Position numbers and translations under genes: made by a program
Assembly (NCBI RefSeq): GCF_002886045.1
Contig: NZ_CP025791.1
Coordinates: 3,363,001-3,427,000 of the forward strand
Direction: 5' to 3'
Source of the DNA: Flavivirga eckloniae
GTDB taxonomy: Bacteria > Bacteroidota > Bacteroidia > Flavobacteriales > Flavobacteriaceae
Length of the DNA stretch: 64,000 nt
The notes under the pieces: model-generated
Databases searched by the model: none
Told to the model about the DNA's origin: nothing
Seen by the model: only the letters and a program-made list of their open reading frames with translations
Shown: in pieces, positions 56,842-64,000 of the stretch
Position numbering within the stretch: position 1 is the first letter of the stretch
Layout: every line of letters starts with the position of its first letter

Positions 56842-57952
56842 AAATGCCTTTCAAGAGAAAGCAACCAAACTAACTAATGTAAAAGAGTTAATCCATCATT
56901 CAAAATCTGTTGAAGATGTAAGAGAAGACAAATTACATGTATTAAAGGAATTATTAAACAGTGCTGTAGTATTAGAGTTCGCGACCATACCAATATATCT
57001 GCAAGCTATGTGGACTATTAAGGATAATGAGTGCGACGTTGCAAAATCAATCCGTAATATTTTTCAAGAAGAAATGCTACATATGGCCATGGTATGCAAC
57101 ATGATTGTGGGTATAGGAGGCGAGCCTAAAATATACGATCCTAAAAACGGATTAAAGTATCCTAGTGGGCTTCCGGGTGGTGTACATCCCGAGCTTTATC
57201 TGTACCTAGAAGGATTGAACGATTGTTCGCTTAGAAATTTCATGGAGATAGAGTTACCCGAAGAAATCGCAGAAATATACGACTACGAAACAAAAGAACC
57301 AGTAAGTATAGGTGGACTTTGCGATCAAGATGGAAATATAACCAACGTTAAGCATATCCAAAGTCATGAGCACAATACAACCATTGGAGAGTTATACGAC
57401 AGAATTAACGAATTGTTCCAAGAGTTGCAACCAAACATGGACGTAGAGCGTCAATTGGCGGGACCACTATCATGGTGGGTTATGGCAGATGCTACAAGTG
57501 TATCTAAAGCCATCGATATGATTAAGGAACAAGGAGAAGGTTCAGAAAATGTAACGCCTGCCAGTACAGGAATGGATAATCTAGCCCACTTTTATCGTTT
57601 TTGGGAAGTGTATTATAAAAAGAAGATTGTACAAGAGGGGGATAAATATTACTTCAAAGACCCTATGCCAAGACCAGAAACCTATAACATAGCAAGGGTG
57701 CCTAAAGGTGGCTATAAACAAGAAGAGGTTTCGCCAGAAGTGTGGCATTTAATAAACAGTTTCGATGAGGTTTATACAGACTTGGTGAAGTTTTTAGAAG
57801 ACGCTTGGGCGATAAATGGTAGAGGACAAGCAGCTTTGGTGAACGCGATCGAAGTTATGTTTAAGCTAGAAAAATTTGCTCTGCCACTTATGCAGATACC
57901 CATTCCGGACAAAGAAGGATTGCATTATGGGCCTTGTTTTAGAATGATTTAA
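56816..57952 (+). CDS. Ferritin-like protein of the VioB/iminophenylpyruvate-dimer-synthase type
   Basis: A 378-residue protein with a ferritin-like four-helix domain at the N-terminus. Likely carboxylate/His ligands are E54 (VVLEFATIPIYLQAMW), E85/E86 and H89 (FQEEMLHMAMVCNMI), and a later SHEHNTTIGELYDRI. The last resembles the GEFY motif of the ferritin-like domain found in VioB and related pigment-pathway enzymes. In VioB-type enzymes the domain belongs to oxidative dimerisation of imines. This protein has only that domain plus a C-terminal extension, so the reaction is open. The start at 56816 overlaps the GMC gene by 26 nt, and no other Met lies near. Confidence 0.82.
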   Translation: MLTQSTQYKNAFQEKATKLTNVKELIHHSKSVEDVREDKLHVLKELLNSAVVLEFATIPIYLQAMWTIKDNECDVAKSIRNIFQEEMLHMAMVCNMIVGIGGEPKIYDPKNGLKYPSGLPGGVHPELYLYLEGLNDCSLRNFMEIELPEEIAEIYDYETKEPVSIGGLCDQDGNITNVKHIQSHEHNTTIGELYDRINELFQELQPNMDVERQLAGPLSWWVMADATSVSKAIDMIKEQGEGSENVTPASTGMDNLAHFYRFWEVYYKKKIVQEGDKYYFKDPMPRPETYNIARVPKGGYKQEEVSPEVWHLINSFDEVYTDLVKFLEDAWAINGRGQAALVNAIEVMFKLEKFALPLMQIPIPDKEGLHYGPCFRMI

Positions 57953-58059
57953 TGCAATATATAACCAAATAAACACACATTAATAATATATCTGTAAGGC
58001 TCAATTTTCAGATAAAATTATAAATACAAATACACTTTTACATCTAAATACTAAAAACA

Positions 58060-58632
58060 ATGAAACAAAAATTAAATATTTTATTAGCTTTTTTATTATT
58101 AACCACCGTTAATTCTTTTGCTCAAGGCAAGGGAGATACCACAACTAAATATAGCATAGGGCAAAATGTTCCGGAATTAGGAGGCATTGTATTTTATTTA
58201 GACGCCACCGGAAAACATGGATTGGTATGCGCGCCACAAGATCAGAGTACCGGTAGTCAGTGGCATTACGGCGCTTTTACTAATACCAAATCTTATGATA
58301 GTATTGTTGGTACAGGAAAGGCCAATACATCAAAAATTATCGTAAGCCAAGGCGTTAAACCATATGCAGCTAAACTTTGTTACGATTTAGAGTTAAATGG
58401 TTTTTCAGATTGGTACTTGCCATCAAAAAAAGAACTGAGCTTAATGTTTTCAAATATTGGGCGAGGTGCTAAGTCTCCAAACACAAATATTGGTAATTTT
58501 GCTAGCGACTTCTATTGGAGCTCTACAGAGCTAGATCTAAACTTCGCTTGGGCTCAATATTTTCTTATAGGTAACATATTTACAGATCTTAAGAATCATG
58601 AATGCCGTGTTCGTGCTGTTCGTTCTTTCTAA
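58060..58632 (+). CDS. Exported DUF1566 (Lcl C-terminal-like) protein
   Basis: A 190-residue protein with a signal peptide (LTTVNSFAQ, about 1-22). The body has GIVFYLDATGKHGLVCAPQD, LNGFSDWYLPSKKELSLMF, FYWSSTELD and a closing CRVRAVRSF. These are the recurrent motifs of the DUF1566/Lcl C-terminal domain, a C-type-lectin-like fold. A role in surface adhesion or as a ligand-binding component is possible. It lies 107 nt after the ferritin-like gene and 22 nt before an SRPBCC gene, so it may begin a second transcription unit or continue the same one. Confidence 0.8.
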   Translation: MKQKLNILLAFLLLTTVNSFAQGKGDTTTKYSIGQNVPELGGIVFYLDATGKHGLVCAPQDQSTGSQWHYGAFTNTKSYDSIVGTGKANTSKIIVSQGVKPYAAKLCYDLELNGFSDWYLPSKKELSLMFSNIGRGAKSPNTNIGNFASDFYWSSTELDLNFAWAQYFLIGNIFTDLKNHECRVRAVRSF

Positions 58633-58654
58633 TTGAAAAGAATATTATAGCAAA

Positions 58655-59107
58655 ATGAATACTAAAGAATATAAAAATTGGCGGGTTGTTGTGGTATGCG
58701 AATTAAATGCTCCACCGGCCAAAGTATGGGATTTGGTTGGAGGTTTTTATAACATCAATCAATGGCATCCAGATATTATAATTTCCGAAGTTCCGGAAAA
58801 GCAAGCAGAAGAAAGAGACATTCGTAGAAAAATAACGTTTCCCAATCAAAAACCAACGTACGAGGAATTGGTTTTTATGGATAATGAAAACATGCATTAT
58901 AAGTACAAATGGAATAAAGGAGAATGGGGAGAAATTGTACAAAATTACCATGCACAAATTCAAGTAGTAGAAACAAAGTTAGATGCACGCTGTTTGGTAC
59001 AATGGTCTTCTACATTCTATTACTTTGAAGACGGGTTAACAGAGTTTTACCAGAATGGTTTTAAAAATCTAATAAAAATGTTTGGCGGAAAATTAATCAA
59101 TAATTAA
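58655..59107 (+). CDS. SRPBCC-family protein (polyketide cyclase/dehydrase-like)
   Basis: A 150-residue protein with the START/SRPBCC helix-grip fold. The opening VVVCELNAPPAKVWDLVGGF, followed by the strand NQWHPDIIISEV, and the terminal helix GFKNLIKMFGGKLINN are typical of the polyketide_cyc2-like group. Such proteins hold a small hydrophobic ligand in a cavity and can be enzymes or carriers. A related protein, with the same NAPPxKVW start and FGGxL end, lies at 61432. Neighbour spacing is 22 and 11 nt, implying one operon. Confidence 0.83.
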   Translation: MNTKEYKNWRVVVVCELNAPPAKVWDLVGGFYNINQWHPDIIISEVPEKQAEERDIRRKITFPNQKPTYEELVFMDNENMHYKYKWNKGEWGEIVQNYHAQIQVVETKLDARCLVQWSSTFYYFEDGLTEFYQNGFKNLIKMFGGKLINN

Positions 59108-59118
59108 ATCAATAAAAT

Positions 59119-59520
59119 ATGGGAAGTTTCGTAGAAATAAATGACACATTACAATTAACAGAAGAACAAGGGTTTCCTGTTCATATTTTCGACTTAGAAA
59201 AACATCAAAAAAACCCAGTTACTCTAAAAGATGTAGAGGGAAAGGTATTTGAGTTTAAAAATAAACCTAGCGCTCGATTATTTCAAATAGATCCGGTAAG
59301 GGTTTATTACGTACACAATGTAAACGGAAAATGGTTGTTTTGGGGGCGCGTATTAATTCAATCACAAAAAATAGAAAAACAATTAAATGATGACGGTACA
59401 TGGGATGGAGAATCCTGGAAAACATCAGGAACGTATACGATACTTAATGTTTACGATCCAGAATATCAGAAGACATTTACTTTAAATGAGGCACCAGACG
59501 ATAGGAATTATTATAAATAA
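59119..59520 (+). CDS. Small protein of unknown function in the PLD-GMC cluster
   Basis: I do not recognise this 133-residue protein. It has no signal peptide or membrane helix. It looks beta-rich, with FPVHIFDLEKH, VFEFKNKPSARLFQIDPVRV, YYVHNVNGKWLFWGRVLI and GTYTILNVYDPEYQKTF. The alternating strands and the Trp-rich centre suggest a small barrel or ligand-binding fold. It starts 11 nt after the SRPBCC gene and is followed after 65 nt by a lipoprotein, so it belongs to the same unit. Confidence 0.7.
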   Translation: MGSFVEINDTLQLTEEQGFPVHIFDLEKHQKNPVTLKDVEGKVFEFKNKPSARLFQIDPVRVYYVHNVNGKWLFWGRVLIQSQKIEKQLNDDGTWDGESWKTSGTYTILNVYDPEYQKTFTLNEAPDDRNYYK

Positions 59521-59585
59521 GTAGAAATAACCATATGGAAGACCTGGAGCTTTTCTGGGATTGTTCATATGTAAAACCAAAAAAT

Positions 59586-60107
59586 ATGAAGAAAACGTTT
59601 ATTTTACTTATCGGAATTTTGGTGTTCTCTTGTAACCAAGGTAAAAACGAAAAACCGAAAACGACCGCAACCGAGAGTACTGCTAAAATAACCAAAACAG
59701 AAGCTAATTTCGATTGGTTGTTAGGCAAATGGAAAAGGAGTAATGAGGAAGCTGGAAAAGAAACATTTGCAAGTTGGGATAAAAAAAGCAACACCGACTA
59801 CGTAGGGTTTAGTTATACAACGCAAAAAGGAGATACGGTATACGAACAAAACTTTAGACTTGTAAAATTGAACAACGATTGGAGTTTTACAATTGCATTA
59901 AAAGGAGAAACGACACCATCTTCATTTAAAATGATAAGTTATAACGAACGGGAGTTTACTTGCGAAAACAATGATTTAGATTATCCTAATAGAGAAGCAG
60001 ATTCTCCAAACAAAATAAAGTATTGGATAAATAACGATAATCTATATGCTACAATTTCGGGAGAAAAAATAGAACTGCAGTTTGAATACGTAAGCATAAA
60101 TGAATGA
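59586..60107 (+). CDS. DUF6265-like lipoprotein
   Basis: I take ATG 59586 as the start (173 aa), because it begins a good lipoprotein signal with the Cys at C16 (LVFSC). The in-frame ATG at 59535 would add a 17-residue polar leader before the signal. The mature region FDWLLGKWKRSNEEAGKETF ... FRLVKLNNDWSFTIAL ... FTCENNDLDYPNREADSPNK ... LYATISGEK resembles DUF6265, a small lipocalin-like domain of unknown function. It ends the cluster; two hairpins follow. Confidence 0.72.
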   Translation: MKKTFILLIGILVFSCNQGKNEKPKTTATESTAKITKTEANFDWLLGKWKRSNEEAGKETFASWDKKSNTDYVGFSYTTQKGDTVYEQNFRLVKLNNDWSFTIALKGETTPSSFKMISYNEREFTCENNDLDYPNREADSPNKIKYWINNDNLYATISGEKIELQFEYVSINE

Positions 60108-60485
60108 TGTAAAGGGGTATTTTTAAATGTATAAGCTTTCTTATTAAAATTATGCTTAGGTACCTGTAAGATAAAGCTAGTATTTGTTCTGGATACTGCG
60201 TTCGAAGGTAAATACTATTATTTATTATAGTTTTATTAATCAATTGTTCAAGTGTTTTAATTTAGAAATTACATTCTAAAAAAGGAACGAAACCCCGTCA
60301 ATTTACAGGCGGGGAATTTCGTCCTTTAGAGCTGTCTCCCAAGTTTATCGAGAGTACTTACTTATCTGCTCGTTCTTAAGACGGGAGTCCACATGATAAA
60401 AACGCCGTTTATCTCAATACCGATTATACATTGAGATTTTTATTGAGTTCACATTAGTATCAATTAGAATTATAAAATCACAAAA
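60108..60485. terminator. Intergenic region with two terminator-like hairpins
   Basis: No gene is seen. The first hairpin (60281-60328) pairs aaaggaacgaaaccccg with cggggaatttcgtccttt imperfectly. The second (60411-60442) has a perfect 8-bp stem, atctcaat/attgagat, followed by Ts. Together they plausibly end the 53-60 kb cluster and separate it from the TMEM175-like gene. Confidence 0.6.
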
Positions 60486-61061
60486 ATGACATCAGAAAGA
60501 CTAGAAGCTTTTAGCGATGGCGTTATAGCTATTATTATCACTATTATGGTTTTAGAATTAAAAGCGCCTAACGAATATACTGTAGAGGCTCTTTTTGAAA
60601 TATTGCCAACATTTATTAGTTATTTCATCAGCTTTTTATACGTAAGTGTTTATTGGCTTAGTCACCACCAATTATTTAAAGTCGCTAAAAAAATAAATAA
60701 TAAAATCTTGTGGGCAAATTTAAACTTATTGTTTTGGTTAGCTCTAATCCCGTTTACTACAGATTGGATGGGAGAAGGAGATCATCATACAGATATTATT
60801 CCCTTGGCTTCATATGGTTTTGTACTTGTTATGTGTCAGTTATCGTTAATACTTTTAAGAAGCTCCATTGTTAGATTTCACGGAAAAGCATCACTTGTAG
60901 GAATGCAATTAGGTAGAAAATATATAGATTTTTTTTGCATGGTTATTTATATAATAGGTTTATCCCTATCGGCTTTAAATGCATATATAGCCATGATATG
61001 TTTTTTATTGGTTGCTCTCCTTAAAGTAGTAGAGTTGGGCTATGTTCCGAAAAAGGCCTAG
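60486..61061 (+). CDS. TMEM175-family (DUF1211) potassium channel-like membrane protein
   Basis: A 191-residue membrane protein. The N-terminal helix carries the family signature RLEAFSDGVIAIIITIMVLEL (FSDG motif). About six transmembrane segments are predicted (15-33, 45-63, 77-95, 108-124, 150-168, 170-186). Bacterial TMEM175 proteins are tetrameric K+ channels with a hydrophobic filter made by the first helix. This copy has a single repeat of the bacterial type. It appears monocistronic; a palindromic repeat begins 8 nt after its stop. Confidence 0.87.
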   Translation: MTSERLEAFSDGVIAIIITIMVLELKAPNEYTVEALFEILPTFISYFISFLYVSVYWLSHHQLFKVAKKINNKILWANLNLLFWLALIPFTTDWMGEGDHHTDIIPLASYGFVLVMCQLSLILLRSSIVRFHGKASLVGMQLGRKYIDFFCMVIYIIGLSLSALNAYIAMICFLLVALLKVVELGYVPKKA

Positions 61062-61068
61062 TTGTGTT

Positions 61069-61310
61069 GTCATTCAGAGCGACTTGTGCTGAGCGGAGCC
61101 GAAGCAAGCGAACCGGCAGGCAGAGAATCTCTAAAATTTATAGTTAATAAGGAATAAAAAGCTTTCATAAATAATTGCATTCATTTACTAATGATAGAAA
61201 AGATCTTGTTTTAGATTCATCAGTCGTCCCTCCCTCTGAATGACAGGTAACTTAAAGGAAGTGTTATTCAGAGCGCAGCGAATCTACCTGCCAGTAAGCA
61301 GGGAATCTCA
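61069..61310. repeat. MITE-like palindromic repeat unit(s)
   Basis: One unit runs from gtcattcagag at 61069 to ctctgaatgac ending at 61245, with complementary ends and inner pieces gaatctctaa and agattcatcagtcgtccctc. A partial copy follows (attcagagcgcagcgaatct, about 61266-61285, then gggaatctca to about 61310). The same unit family occurs at 46664 and 62440-62880. Confidence 0.7.
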
Positions 61311-61431
61311 CCATTTCATATTACTCTACATATAAAAAGTGGGTAGAATTATAAAAATCACAAACATTGTTGACATAAGGCTGTCACCCGCCCTGTTTAG
61401 TTTTGTTTCACAATAATTAAAAAAGAAATAA

Positions 61432-62046
61432 ATGAAACAGTTATTAATTGTGCCAGCAATCTTAATAATGATTGGCTGCAACGGACAAAACAAAGCAAAG
61501 TTGAATAGTACAGCAGAACCAAAAATGATAGCAGTTTATCCAAGTGCCGATAAATTTGTAAAAACGCCATTAAGAAATAGTATTACACTAAAATTAAATG
61601 CTCCTCCTTCCAAAGTTTGGTCTCAAGTAGGAAGGCTGGAACGTATGCCAGAATACAGTTCTGGACTTGAAAAAGTAGACGCAGAGTACGATACTTCAAA
61701 TAAATGTACCAGCTTTACATGCCATTTTTTACCCATGGAAGAAAGGCAACAAGGACTAGACCATAGTGAAAAAGTAGTATGGTACGAGCCTAACATCGGT
61801 CTAGCATCGTTAGCACACGAACCCAATGCATTCGATTTACAACAATCTCTTGGATTAATAACATTAAAAGCTGAAGGAGATCACACTATATTTAAGTGGG
61901 CTATTCATTTTACCTCAAAAAACGATGAGGCAATAGCAATGAATATAGCAGCATTTAAACAAGCTTTAAACGACGATATAGCTCAAAATCTCATAAAAAT
62001 ATTCGGAGGTGAAGTTTTAGAAAATTTTAGTCAGGACATACAATAA
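61432..62046 (+). CDS. SRPBCC-family lipoprotein
   Basis: A 204-residue protein with a lipobox at C16 (MIGC) and an SRPBCC-type fold: ITLKLNAPPSKVWSQVGRLE, TSFTCHFLPMEERQQGL, GDHTIFKWAIHFTSK, ending NLIKIFGGEVLENF. It shares the start and end motifs with the cytoplasmic SRPBCC protein at 58655, which suggests paralogy. A TAGTTTTG box lies at 61398-61405. An ABM-type monooxygenase gene follows after 62 nt. Ligand unknown; secreted SRPBCC proteins are uncommon. Confidence 0.8.
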   Translation: MKQLLIVPAILIMIGCNGQNKAKLNSTAEPKMIAVYPSADKFVKTPLRNSITLKLNAPPSKVWSQVGRLERMPEYSSGLEKVDAEYDTSNKCTSFTCHFLPMEERQQGLDHSEKVVWYEPNIGLASLAHEPNAFDLQQSLGLITLKAEGDHTIFKWAIHFTSKNDEAIAMNIAAFKQALNDDIAQNLIKIFGGEVLENFSQDIQ

Positions 62047-62108
62047 TTGGCCAGTATTGGTGTTTTTACAATCAAAATAATATTGGGGCATAAATAATAC
62101 AAATTTAA

Positions 62109-62408
62109 ATGAAGATAATAATAGGGAAATGGCACGTAAAACATGAGTGCATTGATGATTTTATTACATTGAGCAAACAAGCAACCGATATATCTAGAAA
62201 AGAAGCTGGAAATATAAGTTTTACATTTTCTGAGATTAAAACAGATGTCAACATGTTTCTGTTTTTTGAGGAATGGAAAGGCCAACAAGCTATCGATTTT
62301 CACGTCTCTCAAGATTATTTCAAAGAATTTATGCTTAAATCGGAGCGTATGCTTCTTTCGAAACCAGCAATAACGATATATGATATAGAAAGCCAAACGA
62401 CGTTATAG
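62109..62408 (+). CDS. Antibiotic biosynthesis monooxygenase (ABM)-like protein
   Basis: A 99-residue ferredoxin-like-fold protein. The opening IIIGKWHVKHECIDDFITLS, the middle EAGNISFTFSEIK and FLFFEEWKGQQAIDFHVSQD (with the conserved EEW and H) are the ABM-domain pattern. Such proteins are cofactor-free monooxygenases, quinol or reactive-species handling proteins, or haem-related enzymes. The specific role is unknown. It probably forms a unit with the SRPBCC lipoprotein just upstream. Confidence 0.85.
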   Translation: MKIIIGKWHVKHECIDDFITLSKQATDISRKEAGNISFTFSEIKTDVNMFLFFEEWKGQQAIDFHVSQDYFKEFMLKSERMLLSKPAITIYDIESQTTL

Positions 62409-63110
62409 CTCATGGTTTAAGAGAGTAATTGAAAGATTTTTTAGTCGTTCCTGGCTGTCTGCAGTTAGGCCGGGAATCTTTTTAGTATTATATTATTTAG
62501 ATTCATCAGTCGTTCCTCCCTGTCTGCCGACAGGCAGGCTTCTGAATGACAATGTAGTTTCTATTTAGTTTAAAGGAATTGTCATTCAGAGCGACTTGTG
62601 CTGAGCGGAGCAGAAACAAGCGAACCTGCCGGCAGACAGGGAATCTTTTAGTTTTACGTTATTTAGATTCTTCAGTCGTCCCTCCTTCTGAATGACAATG
62701 CAGTTTTTGTTTAGATTATAGGGTTTGTCATTCAGAGCGCAGCGAAGAATCTTTTAGTTTCACGTTGCATAGATTCCTCAGTCGTTCCTCCCTCTGAATG
62801 ACATCGCAGTTTCATTTCGGTAGAGTTGGGTAGCATTTAGAGTGCAGAGAACCCGTCAGCAGGTAGGGAATCTCAATATCTTTAAACTAAACAAAAATAA
62901 AGCATAACAATAAGTACCCGGTGCAAGATACCCTTTTGCCAGAAAAATATAAGTTAGAGACCTTATTGCTTTTTTAATGATACCATTAAAAAAGCAATAA
63001 ATGGAGAGATTAATTTTCTGTACAGTAGCAACATTATAACGAGAGAATTACATGCCTGTTTAAACGCAAAAGGGAATTGCTTACATCCATGAATAATAAC
63101 TAAACCTGTA
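62409..63110. repeat. Array of MITE-like palindromic repeats
   Basis: About 700 nt without a gene, filled by several units of the gtcattcagag...ctgaatgac family. Unit ends are visible at 62581-62591 with 62688-62696, and at 62727-62737 with 62792-62802. An incomplete unit ends at about 62550 and a decayed one lies near 62820-62880. Inner boxes (gaatcttt, agattcttcagtcgt, cctgcc ggcag) are shared. Beyond 62880 the sequence is AT-rich, with a small hairpin near 62970-63000 (gcttttttaatg / ccattaaaaaagc). Confidence 0.75.
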
Positions 63111-63446
63111 TTACTCACCACTCATATGTATAAGATCGTCTGTAGTAATACTTAATTTTAGGTTTTTTATAACCATATCTGGAGGAATAGCTCCCCGGTT
63201 ATTAAAATAGGCCGGAGGAAATAGTTTAAAAAATGCATCATATTCTTTTCCAGATAAGGCTTTTGTACCTGTGCCATAAGCCTTATCTGCATAAATAATT
63301 CCAACAACTTTAACCCCCGTTTTGCAATGTTCCTTTAAATCATCTGAAAAGCCCGACTTATCGAATATTAATATTAAAAGTGCGAGGGTTATGTAATGAG
63401 ACATTAACACATTGTACGGTATGATCTTGGTTTCGGTGTCTTGCAT
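63111..63446 (-). CDS. Hypothetical protein, function unknown
   Basis: A 111-residue frame I do not recognise. It has a hydrophobic segment near 12-29 (VLMSHYITLALLILIF), then a soluble part with VGIIYADKAYGTGTKALSG and YDAFFKLFPPAYFNNRG. Length, lack of repeats and plausible amino-acid use make a real gene likely, but there is no clear promoter or neighbour support. It may be an exported or membrane-anchored small protein, or a fragment. Confidence 0.45.
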   Translation of the reverse strand: MQDTETKIIPYNVLMSHYITLALLILIFDKSGFSDDLKEHCKTGVKVVGIIYADKAYGTGTKALSGKEYDAFFKLFPPAYFNNRGAIPPDMVIKNLKLSITTDDLIHMSGE

Positions 63447-63644
63447 AAATTAAATTTTTAAGGTTAGTGAAGCTCAATTTTGAGGGTTTGCTTTATGCAG
63501 ACCATCAAAATTGCAAGCTGAACTAATCCCGATTTCTGTACTAAACTTCCTGAACTAAGTTCAGGATAAATGGTTCAATATCTATCGGGATTTACTTTTC
63601 ATAAGTTTAAGCAACCACAAAACGAGAAAACTACTTCCCATTAA
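63447..63644. repeat. Nested inverted repeats downstream of the right-end element
   Basis: A perfect hairpin tcctgaac taa gttcagga (63548-63566) sits inside an outer inverted repeat aatcccgat (63525-63533) / atcgggatt (63584-63592). No gene is visible. The outer arms resemble those at 2606-2624. Confidence 0.6.
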
Positions 63645-63800
63645 CCCTTTATTTAGGGAAATAAAAAGGCGTGGAACTCAACTTATCGAATGAAGGTACT
63701 GGTATACCGTGCAGCGATAAGAGAGCCCACGCCTAGGTTCGTGAGCCAATCTACTTATCATCTCGCTGCAAAAATTACCAGTTTTTCATTCGAGATTCAA
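63645..63800. repeat. Large structured hairpin element of unknown type
   Basis: Main stem: aggcgtgg (63667-63674) with ccacgcct (63727-63734), then an inner stem cttatcg (63682-63688) with cgataag (63715-63721) and a ggtatacc palindrome in the loop. The following stretch (about 63754-63793: cttatc, gctgc, taccag, tcattcga) is an imperfect complement of the loop half (tcgaatga, ctggta, gcagcgataag), so a second fold is possible. A ccct/aggg hairpin precedes it. I do not recognise it. It could be a mobile-element end, a MITE or a structured RNA. Confidence 0.6.
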
Positions 63801-64000
63801 AGCGACGCATCAAATATTTTCTATATGAAGAATCGCAAATATATGTATTCGACTACAAATATAGTAAAATATTTATTAATACGGATACATGTCCGCATTA
63901 ATTCAAATGTTACCATCTTTATTTGTTCTAATGGAGAGCGTAAATAGATTAATATGCGAATTTATATCCAATAGATGGATTAAAAATGCTAAGTCAAAAA
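63801..64000. other. AT-rich right edge, no supported gene
   Basis: There is no convincing coding sequence. The small frame from 63690 overlaps the hairpin element and lacks coding character. An ATG at about 63988 (ATGCTAAGTCAAAAA) might begin a gene running off the edge, but five codons cannot support a call. Confidence 0.4.

Noticed and set aside
59535-59585. An upstream ATG for the DUF6265-like lipoprotein
   Set aside because: The added 17 residues are unlike a signal n-region, and ATG 59586 starts directly at a standard lipoprotein signal.
61069-62880. Repeat array considered as a possible CRISPR
   Set aside because: Units are long, palindromic and unevenly spaced, with no constant short repeat, no unique equal-length spacers and no cas genes.
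63690-63947. An 85-codon frame on the plus strand near the right edge
   Set aside because: It lies over the structured hairpin element, has no recognisable motif, and its composition reflects the repeat and AT-rich sequence.
1-64000. Search by eye for tRNA, rRNA, riboswitch and origin signatures
   Set aside because: I found no T-loop/anticodon arrangement, no rRNA-like conserved blocks and no riboswitch core that I could support. A covariance-model scan would be needed to exclude small RNAs.

Overview
The window is chromosomal DNA of a marine-type member of the Flavobacteriaceae (Bacteroidota). The evidence is low GC, TAnnTTTG-type promoters (the Bacteroidota -7 box), SusC/SusD pairs, a hybrid two-component regulator, many TonB-dependent receptors, DUF5689 and ASPIC/UnbV proteins, and lipoproteins with aspartate-rich sequence after the lipobox Cys. 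I see no tRNA, rRNA, CRISPR array, integrase or intact transposase.

Layout. (1) 1-11.7 kb is housekeeping: the ileS 3' end, a DksA-like protein, lspA, a 5-formyl-THF cyclo-ligase, a histidine kinase/response regulator pair, a RimK/aspartoacylase-like pair, uvrC, and a patatin with a C-terminal outer-membrane barrel. (2) 12-19.5 kb carries aromatic amino acid catabolism (homogentisate dioxygenase, HPPD, tryptophan-dioxygenase family) plus a DUF3108 protein, an M23 lipoprotein and pgi. (3) 19.3-22.4 kb is a small variable island. It lies between the intact pgi 3' end and a decayed 169-bp second copy of that end, which still carries the likely original terminator. It holds gene remnants, a YefM/YoeB toxin-antitoxin pair and a lipocalin-like lipoprotein. 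(4) 22.5-46.1 kb is a polysaccharide utilisation locus: GH16, HTCS regulator, SusC, SusD, a VCBS/ASPIC lipoprotein, a PKD lipoprotein with two near-identical C-terminal modules, and GH3. It is flanked by two paralogous SusD-less TonB receptors. The enzyme set points to a beta-1,3-glucan such as laminarin (inference).

(5) 46.2-52.7 kb has a small membrane protein and a secreted endonuclease/phosphatase-family enzyme divergent from a TonB receptor plus DUF5689 lipoprotein, possibly a nucleic-acid or phosphate scavenging module. (6) 53-60.1 kb is the least familiar part: a tight same-strand run of a PLD-like protein, an unknown protein, a GMC oxidoreductase, a VioB-type ferritin-like protein, a DUF1566-type protein, an SRPBCC protein, another unknown and a DUF6265-like lipoprotein. 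Start/stop overlaps in its core suggest a co-translated oxidative pathway that I cannot match to a described one. (7) 60.4-64 kb has a TMEM175-like channel, a second SRPBCC protein and an ABM-type monooxygenase, scattered among MITE-like palindromes. A large structured hairpin element lies near the right edge.

I work from sequence reading only. Family calls rest on recognised motifs, and none were checked by search.
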